From: Lepidostoma basale
Lineage: Eukaryota; Arthropoda; Insecta; Trichoptera; Lepidostomatidae
Direction of reading: 5' to 3'
DNA length: 64,000 nt
Assembly (NCBI GenBank): GCA_022606425.2
Contig: JAHDVF020000418.1
Span: 558,001 to 622,000, forward strand
Numbering within the stretch: position 1 is the first letter of the stretch; every line of letters starts with the position of its first letter. Below the pieces are notes generated by a model, which saw nothing but the letters and a program-made list of their open reading frames with translations, searched no databases and was not told where the DNA came from. Shown here one piece after another: positions 25,601 to 37,600 of the stretch. The translations under genes and the position numbers were made by a program.

Positions 25601-28600
25601 CGATATGTACCTGTCTTGCTCGTAGGGCTACCCTCGAGTGTTCAGCCCTGTTGAGAGAAGTCAGCTCATTGAGGGTGGTGGCCAGTTCGTCTGTCAGACC
25701 CGGCTCGTTGGACCAGAGGTGATCAATCAGTAATGTAACCTGTAATACAAAAAATATGTAATAATCATGAAAGACTCCACTCCGAAGCGGCATGTAGCCT
25801 GAATGGACCGCAATACTCTTCGATCATGATTAGTGATGCAACGGAAGTGTCATGACGAAAGTAGAAATGAAAACAGAAGCAAATAGTTATTTTTAGCGGA
25901 AACAGAAACGGTACAACTTACGTCGTACGGTTTATTTCAATTCGCACCTTTTTCCGTCTATTCCGGAGTGCCACAAGGTCCCAACCTTGGTCCACTCCTC
26001 TTCATGATCTTCATTAATGATATCGCGAGGGTTATAAAATTTTCGCAATTTATTTTATTTGCAGATGAACTTAAATTTTTCCTTGAGATAAAGAGCCATG
26101 AAGATTGGCTCCGTTTCCAGTCAGATGTAAATAATATCGTCTACTGGAGTAAAACCAATCCAATATTTTCAATGTCTCTAAGTGCGTAATTTTATCTTTC
26201 ACGAGAACATTGCTTTCTGTTTATCAGATACACAATGGATAACCAGCAACTTTAGCGTGTTTCAACGATAAAGAATCTTGGTATTGTTTATGAAAGTAGA
26301 CTGAATTTCCATGCTCACATCGAGAGAATATGTGGAGTTGCAGTGAAAATGTTGGGATTTATTCTCTGAACTGGTAGAGTTTTCAGAATCCCTATGTTTT
26401 GCGAATTCTGTATACTCATTGGTGCGGAGCCGACTCGAGTGTGGCTCGGTGATATGGAGTCCCCACGAGGCGAGATACTCGCTCATGTTAGAGAGGGTTC
26501 AGAAAAGATTTCAGAAATATCTCTACATGAGGGAGTTTGGTAGCTATTGATTCTCATGACATGTGATAGGTAGCCAGTCTATGACCTGGACCTGTCTGTT
26601 GATCTGAGTTTCTGAAAGTGCGCTAGATCGGGGAGGTAGCAATAACAGCATGAAGTAAGTAATACTCACGAGGAGGTTCTTCTTGGAGACCTGGCTGTGG
26701 GAGAAGATGGTGTTGGTGACGGTGATCATGTCGTCCTTGTGTTTCTCTCTCAGGGCTGTCACGCACTTGTCGTAGTGACCTTGAACATCACAATAACATC
26801 ACTACATATACGAGTAAAAATGAAAAAGCACAAGGTAAAATTATTTATAAAAGTAAGGCGTTATACTGTGGAATTCAAAAATATAAAAAAACGGCTACAT
26901 TGGATTTGTGGAATTTCTTTGCAATTTAATTATAATAATTAGAATTAAACTAATGTGCAAAGGCAAATAGCCGCAAGTTAAAAATAGTAGTTTTGAGATA
27001 AACGGGTTTACAGTTTTATTTTGTTTTTTGCTATATTTTATCATTTAAAATAAGTTTTCTTATGCAAACTAAGTTTTAAAAGTAAGAATACAGTTCTTAG
27101 AAATGATTTAGACGTGTTTTTGCCATAAAAGTATAGTAAGCTTCATATTATTAAAGAAAATGTGTTTTGCCACCACATATTAGCTAGACCGTCGCACAAA
27201 TAATTTGGTAATGGGCCGCAATTTAAGTTGCTATCATTTGCCAGGATACATATTGTGTCGCAGCAAAAGGCCGCAAGGTTTGGCTGTGCCGTGGTAAAAA
27301 GCAGCAACTTAAAATGATGCTTTTTACCAAAACATGTATCAAATTAATACAATTTTGCGGCTATAGGGATAGTGAATATCTCAGTAAAGGAAAGAGATAG
27401 AGAAAGATCTGTGATTGTATATGATAGAGGCCAGTAATAAGAATGCTTTGAGCCGTGTTACGCCAAACAGCCGCAACTTAAGTTACGGCTTGTTGCCTTT
27501 ACACATTAGTAAAATAAAACCTTGAACTTGAAGAACTGATTAACCAGGAAACAGTAGTGAGATTCTGTAAGTCTCAACGCCTACGGTGAGCTGGCCATGT
27601 GGAAAGAATGTCAGAGGGTAGAACACCACAAAGTATATCCAGACGGGTGCCCCGCGAAAAGAGACCAAGAGGCAGACGGAAGAAAAGATGGGCGGATTGC
27701 GTGGAAGAAGATTGGGAGAAAATGGAAGGAGCTGGGGAATGAGACAGAAGTCAGTGGAGGGCCGTTGTGGAGGAGGCCAAGTCCCACACCGGGATGTAGC
27801 GCCAGGAAATGGAATTAGGGATAGATTTTATACCTAGCTGGAACTGGCTTTCGACTGCAAAGTACTGCTTGAGGAGTTCGTGAACGGCGGCCTTCATGCG
27901 GCCTCGGATCCCGTTCCGGTAGCGCTGCACCAGGATCACGATGCCCTGCGTGGTCATGAAGAACACGTCACGGTCCGAGCGCTTTTGCAGGGTGGCTGCG
28001 TGGCTGCAATACAATCATACAAGTTAATACTAATAAGATAATGCTTATTTATGGAAGTGAAGCTGGAATGGATAAAAGAAGGATGAAAGTAAAATAAATT
28101 AGATAAACTAACTAACTAATTAACCATTACGCCGTCTTTCCGAAGGGGTAGGCAGAAAGAATGGACTGCCACACTTTTTTTATACTGACATATTCCTCTC
28201 GCTTCCTCAACATTCATACATCGTGTCATGCACGCGCGTCGATTTCTCTGACTCCTCACATGGCCGACATTCAATATTTGATTTATTTGATCGTGCCACG
28301 TTTTCCTCAGTCTTCCTCAATTTCTGGTTCCATTTACATCATTTTTAACATTCTTTCTTCATTCATTCTTTTTATATGTCCAAACCATCTTGATGATTCT
28401 TTCATTATTTTAATCATAACATCATTATTCACACCGCATTCACTTCTTATATTTTCATTTGACACTATCATACACATCTTATATTTTCATTTGACACTAT
28501 CATACACAGAGTATCCACACATTCGTCTAAGAGATCTCATTTCTACTGCATTTATTCTACTTTCATCCTTCTTTTGCCAGTTACATAATTCGACTCCATA

Positions 28601-31600
28601 CATAAGGGTCGGTAGAAGAACAACATTAATAAATTAGATTGGTTCTCAAAAATTAAAACCTTCTTTTGCAACGATGATCTTAACCTGAAACTCCGACAAA
28701 TAATGGTTAAATGCTATATGTATATGGTCTGTTCTACTGTATGGCTGTGAAACTTGGACTCTGAAAGTGAATGTAATGAACCGGTTGGAGGCGTTTGATA
28801 TGCGGATATATCGTTCATATACCGTGAACCGGTAAGGTCAGAAATTCAGACATAATTAATATGATTATTATGAGTACGGAGCCGAGGTAGACCGAGGAAA
28901 ACATGGCGTGACCAAATTAATCAAATTTTAAAGGTTTTATCTCGCAGCATGCAGAGCCAACCTGCCTCTGGTGATGCCGGCGGGGAGAGCAATCAAACTG
29001 CTGAACATGATCGCTTCAGAGATCGGCGTCTTTCATATTCATGAAAGTACGTTCAAAAGACAAATACTCTCGACTTTTTATTCTTAATGTCGAACCATCT
29101 CTCATGCATTCCTGGTATTATATATTTTACCTGTTCTCAATAGATGCCTTAAACTATAATTGTTGTTTGTAATATCTTTTGAGAAAATAAACTGATTTGA
29201 TTTTATTTGATACCTGTCGATGACGCTGGCAATCTGCTGGCTAGGGAAGGTAGCCAGCACGCTGGTGATGTTTCGCTCATACTGCATCATGAGCTTTCGG
29301 ATTTTTTTCTCCACGGAGAGAGGCACGCGGCCCGAGATGGAGGCGATGACTTCTTGCAGCTCCAGCAGTGGCAGCGAAGGGTCTCGCAGACTCTGCATGA
29401 AGTGTTCCATTACCTCACGCAGCCGTGGGGCATTGTAGGGGTCGGGCAGGCAGTAACCTTCAAATAAGATAACGGAGAAATCAAAATCCACAAGGTAAAC
29501 AGACAGGCCATAGAAAGCGGGCAGACCACAAGCAAGTTGGTCTGATGACATCAAAAATTAAAACTAACTAACTTGAAACTGTAACATTGTCCAAACAAAG
29601 TGCCGAGAAACTACGAGTGACCAAAAGAGACATGGAAATAGCCATGTTAGGAATAAGCCTAAGAGACAGAGTCAGAAACAATACGGTGAGAGAAAAAACA
29701 AAGGTCACTGACATCATCCACCGTGTGGCTACTTTAAAATGGCAATGGGCAGGTCACGTAGCCAGAAGCTCAGATGAAAAATGGATAAGAAGACTGCTGA
29801 CTTGGAGACCGTGGACGGCAAAGAGAAGTGCAGGGCGACCGCAACTACGGTGGAAGGATGATCACAGACATTTAATTAATTTATTTATTTATACATGATA
29901 CACAAATGAGACAAAACAAACAAAAAACATTAAGGCGACTCATTTGGACACAAAACGGTTTTACAATGATAAGATAAAACAGCACGAGACCAAAAAATCC
30001 TACATATCAGAAGGAATCCAAATATGTCGACGTCAGTGAGGCAGTACTCTTTCCAGAATTTGTAATATTTTTTTTATGAATACTGCCTCACTGACACTGA
30101 AAATGTCCAAATCCGAGACGATTAGATTCAGCGTCCGAATTGCTCTTCCTACTGGCATCACCAAAGGCAGGTTGTTGGAATAACCTGGATGCAGTCTTCA
30201 CAAGACCGAGTGACATGGAAGCGAATGGAGGAGGCTTTTGTCTTCTTTTGGCAGTAGCTTCCACATTACTCTTCCAAACACAAGGGTCAGCACAATAACA
30301 CCAGACTACGAAAGAGTTTACAGGAACATGGAATCTCTCACAAAAATGGTGCTATAAAACTGATCATCATAATTTCAGGAAGGTAGGTGGAAACTCACCT
30401 GCGAGGGTGTTATCCAGGATGGTCCGGTACTTGTTGTGCATGTGGTTCAGCTTCTCCGGAGCCTGCGGGCTAGACAGATCTATCTTAGGGAACTGTCCTT
30501 TGTATACCTGCGCCTTGGTCACCAGAGTGGCATCGTCCAACTCTGAAAACAAAAGTGTTAATTTTTAACAGCAGCCAACAAAACATACTTCTCATTGCTA
30601 TCGACATTTAAGTCATGCAAAGTCCATAGAAAAATTAGAAAGGTCTCATATCAAAGGCTGGCTCGTAGTAACTTGGAGTACTGCTCTATCATTTGGGACC
30701 CCAGAGAAAGAACAGTCATCTTGGAACTAGAAAGGATCCAGAAACGATTTTTAAGGTATACTCAGGGAGTATAACTGTTATCCTTTTTTGTACCCCTCAC
30801 TGTTTCTCTCAGGAGTGTTGGGTTTCAGCACTCTTGAAGCTCGTCGAACGATCTTTTTGGGAAAGCATTTTTTAAACTGTTATCCGGAGGTATTTTTAAT
30901 CCAGGAGTACTGAGAGAGCTAAATCTGTACATTCCCCATAGTTATAACAGAGCAAGGGGGCATATATTATTTTATGCTCCAAATCGCCGCACAGAGGCCC
31001 TTCGAAGTTCTCCTGTATTGAAAGCGATTCGTCTCTTAAATGAGGTTGCAAAAGAGATAAACCTCTTTGGATGCAATTATGGCGAATTCGTAAATACCCT
31101 TATGATAAATGCAGCAAGGAAATAACCGGCATATTCCTATTCATAAGGTTCTATGTATAATTCCTTTGATATCCTTTTTTTCACCCTTTACCTTTACCTT
31201 TCACCATTTTTTCATTTGTTTTGTCTTTGAAGAAGAAGTCTGAAGAGGTTATAATGTGTGACTAACCTAGGATTCCGATCTCCGTGCCAGCTCCCAAGAT
31301 GGCTCCCGGTCTCTTCTTGAACATGACGTGTCCGGATTCTTGCGCTATGAGAGTCATGACCATCTTCATCACCTGAAATGCGTTCAAAGACATTTAGAAC
31401 TCATAATATAAAAATAGTGTGTTTTTTTTAGAGGTTTGGTTTTTAAACTGGCAACATTGTTTCTACAGACTGTCAATTTGACAGTTGACAGTTGATTTGT
31501 AGTCAGTACGTTTTGCCATTTTACCATGAATAGACTGACGTCAGAAAAGCGCTTGCAAATTATGCAAATTTATTTTGAAAATCATGGTTCGGTTCACCAA

Positions 31601-34600
31601 ACTTATCGTGCACTACATCCATTTTACGGTTGACATAATCGTCCATCCGAGCAAGTTATTCGGAAGACCATGGATCGTTTTCGCACCACGTAGGCTCTAG
31701 TGGATAATACGCATCCACAAAGACGACAATTGTGGAAAATTGGATTTCACGATTGCGCTTATTTCGAGCTAGCCGTGGCGCTCATATGCCCGAAATCATA
31801 TTTAAACAATAATGGCATAAAATTATCTATTAAATAAAGACAAAATCAGAGATATTAACATTATTTTAATGTGTTTTTTTTTTCATTTTGAATATGTATT
31901 GTAATACCTCTAGAAAAAACACCCAATATAATAAAACTTCTGATGTTTTCCTAGATGTGTATAAAAGCTACAATCGAAAAAGCCATTAATAAAAAGTGAC
32001 AATTCCAGGATAGCAATTCTCTCACCTCTATTTCCGCATACGGCTGTCCTTTCTGCACATGGCCACCGTCCTCCATCAACAGGTTGATCAGCTTCCCCGC
32101 CGAGGGGCTTCGCAGTATAGACGGATCGTTCTCCTTGTCGAAGATGCACGTCTGGTTGCCGATGACGATACGATAACGGTCCACCTCCTCTTTCATGTAC
32201 GTCGTGAACGAAGAGCCGTCCACCGACAGAAGCATGCCTGAAAATATAGCATTAACAAAATTTAAATTTATTTGAAAAAGAAGAAATCATCATCAGAAAT
32301 CGGTGCTAAGATGAGTGATCTGTCTGTAAACTGTCTGCTTTACGCGGACGATGCCGTTCTCGTTGCGGATAGTGCGGACGAATTACAAGTCTTGGTGTCG
32401 AGAATGTATGAGGTATGCAAGTCAAATGATTTAATGATGAATGTTGGAAAGTCAAAGGTGATGGTTTTCGAAAGGGAAGAGCAAATGACAGTTTGTAATA
32501 TAAGTGTGAACGAAGAGAACTTGGAACAGGTGAGGGAATTTGTGTATTTAGGTAGCATGTTCACAGCAGATGCCCGAACGGATAGTGACGTCGAAAGAAG
32601 GGTTGGTGCGGGTAACAAAGTGAATGGAGCTTTAAAAATAGTTATTGGAAACAAGAATTTATCAATGAAAGCGAAAACGGCCGTTCACAATGGAGTTCTG
32701 GTCCCAACCTTAATGTATGGAAGCGAAGCATGGAACTGGCAAAAGAAGGATGAGAGTAGAATAAATGCGGTAGAGATGAGGTCCCTAAGACGTATGTGTG
32801 GTAGAACGATATACGACAGAATCTCAAATGCTGATATAAGAAAGGAATGTAGAGCGGAAGAAGGTATAATGAACAAAATTATGAAAGGATCGCTGCGTTG
32901 GTTCGGACATATGGAACGCATGGATGGAGAAAGAATGGTTAAGAAAGTATACGTTAATGATGTAAATGGGGTACGAAGTCGAGGCAGACCGAGGAAAACA
33001 TGGCATGACCAAATTAATCAAATTTAAAGGTTGGTCATGTTAGAAGTCGGAGGAATCGACGTGCGTGTATGACTCGTTGTATGAATGTGGAGGAAGCTAG
33101 AGAGGTTTGCCAGGATAGAGTAGTGTGGCGGTCCATTCTCTCTGCCTACCCCTGCGGGGAAACGGCGTGATGGTTTGTTGTTGTTGTTGTAAGAAGAAAT
33201 CATGACAGTCTGCAACATAAGCGTGAATGGTCAAAATTTAGAGCAAGTAGATGAGTTCGTGTATTTAGGTCAGTGGCGGTACTCTCATAGAAGCCCAGAA
33301 GCCCGGCTTGCGTAAGAAATTTTGAATCAAACCCCCCAAATCTAAGTAATCATACCCCCTGCATTAACCAACAACCCACCAAATTTCCTTCCAATAATGT
33401 TCCCATCAGACGTAAGAGGAATAGCCACAAGAGCTAAGGCTCTGTAAGCCAGAAGAGTTTTTGATTCAAAATTTCGTACGCATGCCGGGCTTCTATGGGA
33501 GTACCGCCACTGATTAAGGTAGTATGTTTACAGTGGAGAGGGATAATGAAAGAAGGGTTGGGGCAGGCAACAGAGTGAATGGTGCACTTAAAGTTGTCAT
33601 CGCAAACAAAAACCTATCCAAAAAAGCTAGAATGGCAGTGCGCAATGGTGTTCTTCTACAGACCCTTATGTATGGAAGCGAAGCATGGAACTGGCAAAAG
33701 AAGGATGAAAGTAGAATAAACGCAGAAGAAATGAGATCTCTTAGATGAATGTGTGGTTACTCTGTGTATAATAGTGTCAAATGAAAATATAAGTAGTGAA
33801 TGCGGTGCGAATGATGGTGTTATGAACAAAATAATGAAAGGATCATTAAGATGGTTTGGACATATGGAAAGAACGAATTAAGAAAGAATGGTAAAAAAAT
33901 TGTATGTTAATGATGTGAATGGAACCAGAAATAGAGGAAGACCGAGGAAAACTTGGCACGATCAAATAATCAAAAATATTGAATGTCGGCCATGTGAGGA
34001 GTCAGAGAAATCGACGCGTGTGCATGACACGATGTATGAATGTTGAGTAAGCGAGAGAAATATGCCAGGAAAGAAAGGTGTTGCAGTTCACTCTTTCTGC
34101 CTACCCCTTCGGAGAGACGGCGTGATGGTTAGTTAGTTAGTTAGTTTCTGTCTTGGGACGCCTGGAATAACTCCTCCACGCTCCTTATTCCGGGCCAGTT
34201 TTTAATATGTTTCAATTAAACTAACGCATTTTGTCTGATTTCTACTATCAGTGCAAACTGCAAAAGCAGTTCGCTTGTTCGCATTTTGTTTGACGAGCCC
34301 TTGAAGGTAAACTTTAGCTATCCTGTATCACCTTCGTGGCCAAATGGCAAATGCTACGAGTGCCACACGCGGGTTCATGACACGATGTTTCTTTCTGCCT
34401 ACCCTTTCGGAGAGACGGCGTGATGGTTGGTTAGTTAGTTGATTTTTATAAATAAATTAAAATTTTGATATAGAAAGTTTCATTAGAAAAACATAATATT
34501 TTTCCTGTCCCCCTAATATGATAGTGTCAAATTTAAAGATGAGAACGTGGCACGATCAAATCAATCAAATTTCAATTAGAGTCAATAAAAATCAATGTGT

Positions 34601-37600
34601 GCATGACATGATGTATGAATGTAGAGGATTTGAAAGAAGTAGTCAGGACAGAACAATGTGCCAGTCCATTATTTCTGCCTACCGCTCCCGGGACACAACG
34701 TGATGGTTGGTTAGTTAGTAAAGCAAGTCGCATCCCAGGAACCTCCGTCTGTTTGACAATGGAGAGAAAGAAGAAGGCCTCACCTCCGTCCGTGAGGGGG
34801 TGCACTTCGATCTCCTTGAAGGAGCCGTTGAGGACGAGGAAATAGGAATTGGGTCCGCTTTTGGTGGCCTGCACGCGGTACTTGTGGCCTCCGTTGATCA
34901 GCTCCACTTCGCTGACGTTGTTCAGGGTGTTGGAGGCTTGGATCTGACCCCTAGAAAGAAAGAAAACATATTATTATGTTACGAATAAACTGTTAAAAGG
35001 TGGGAGTTACTTAACAGACTCTAAAATTTTCTAAAAAATATTTCTATTTGTTAATTTGTATATATCGTGGGTATACTGGCAAAAAACGTTAAGTCTAAAA
35101 TCGCTGTTTTGAGAAATCGAACATTTAAGTTTTCTTTAAATTTGAAACACACAAGTGTCGTTGTCAAAAGTCAATCGAGGGAATTTTTTTCAGCCGAAGA
35201 CAATAAGTAGAGTTAACGTTTTTTTCCAGTACAAAAATGTTCAACAAGACTCTTCGAAAAATATTAAGTTTTTTGAAGCTTTTAGCCTGTATGAAATACC
35301 TTTTGTACGATTTAACGTTAAATTTATTTTTAAAACTAGAGAAAAAATCTGTTTCATTCGACTTGGTGTATTTTGCCAATTTGTAGAGCATTGTAAACTT
35401 TACAATACTGCATCACTAAGTCAAAACTGACAATTTTCCACTTAACGTTTTTTGCCAGTATACCCACGATATGGAGATACAAACTTTTCAAGGGCCGTCT
35501 GAAAGTTTTGGAACTCCCTGGAAATGGCCTTGTCTGCGATCAGCAGGGATCCGCAGATGACCCCCAGCATGATGTCAGGTTTCTCCGACTGGATCTGAAA
35601 TGGAACGAGAGAATTATCATACAAATATAAGATCCATATGAGATCATTGAAAAGAAATGACGAAATAAGGTAGAAATGTAAGGCAGATGATTGCATCATA
35701 AGGAAAAATTGTTAAAGGAAGGAATATAAGAAGTGAATGCGGTGCGAATGATGCTGTTATGAAAAAAATAATGAAAGGATCATTAAATGGTTTCGTCACA
35801 TGGAAAGAATGGTAAAAAAAGTACATGTTAACAATGTAAATGGAACTAGAAATACAGGAAAACCGAGGAAAACGTGGCACGATCAAATAAGTCAGCCACA
35901 TAAGGAGTCAGAGAAATCGATGCGCATGCATGACACGATGTATGAATGAAGAGGAAGCGAGAGAAATATGTCAGGAAAGAAAATTGTGGCAGTCCATTCT
36001 TTCTGCCTACCCCTTTGGGGAGACGGCGTGATGGTTAGTTAGTTTAGAATATGTAAACGATGTACACAGAGCTAGAAATAGAACAAGACCGAGGAAATGT
36101 GGCACGATCAAATAAATCAAATATTGAATGTCGGCCATGTGAGGAGTCAGAGAAATTGACGCGCGTGCATGACAAGATGTATGAATGTAGAGAAAGCGAG
36201 AGAAATATGTCAGGAAAGAAAAGTGTGGCAGTCCATTCATTCTGCCTACCCCTTCGGATGGTTAGTTAGTTAGTTTAGAATATGTAAACGACGTACACAG
36301 AGCTAGAAATAGAACAAGACTAAGGAAAACACGGCATGATCAAATCAATTGAATATTAAATATCAGCCACGTGAGGAGTCAGAAAAATCGACGCGCGTGC
36401 ATGACAAGATGTATGAAAGTAGAGGAAGGGAGAGAAGTATGTCAGGACAGAACAGTGTGGCGTTCCATTCTTTCTGCCTACCCCTTCCGAGAGACGACGT
36501 GATGGTTAGATAGTTAGGTAGTTAGTGAATGGGAAAAGAAGTCGAGGAAGACCAAGGCAGACATGGCATGACTTAATTAATTACTGAAAGGTGGCCATGT
36601 TCGAAGTAGTAACAATCGACAAGCGTGCATGTCACGATGTGTGTATGTAGAAGAGGCGCGAGAATTATGCCAGAATAGAACAATGTGACGATCCATCCTC
36701 TCTGCCTACCCCTTCGGAGAAACAGCGTGATGGTTACTTATGTATTTAAAAATGTCATATACAATCGGCCATGTGAGGAGTCAGTAAAAAATCTACGAGT
36801 GTGCACGTTTTGATGTATGAATGCAGAGGAATCACGAGAGGTAAGGCGTAATGGTTAGTTAGTTAGTTAAAAAGACATTATGTTACACAAACATTATGTT
36901 CCCACAAGTGTTGCGAGATGAACATCATGACGATGAGAAAAACAGGATAGACAATATTCAGGATGTGGTTGGATACGACAGATGAGCACACACGAGCGTT
37001 TCCGACGAAATCAGAACTCCGACTGACGGCGTGAGGTGATATACAGAGCTTGGCGCCGTGCCAAAATTACAGATCACACCATACAGGGAACATATGATCC
37101 CTGTATGGTGTGATGTCTAAATTTAGGTATTAGGTCATGTGAGGTGAACAGCCGGGATCAAGCTTTTGTTATTTAAATAATACAATTTCAAATGCATACA
37201 TCATAATAAGCATAACTATAATCCTTTTTTGTACCTTTCAATGTAAAAACTAACTAACTAACCATCACGCTGTCTCTCCGAAGGGGTAGGCAGAAAAAAC
37301 GGACTGACACTTTTCTTTCCTGACATATTTCTCCTCACGTGGCCCACATTCAATATTTGATTGTGCCACGTTTTCCTCGGTCTTCCGATTCTATTTCTAG
37401 TTCCATTTACATCGTTCACATATACTTTTTTTTTACCATTCTTTCTTTCCACGTATCCAAACCATTTTAATGAACCTTTCATTATTTTGTTCGTAACAAC
37501 GTCATTCGCACCGCATTCAATTCTTATATTTTCATTCGACACTCTGTCATACACAGAGTATCGACTGTATTCTACCGCATTTATTCTACTTTCATCCTTC

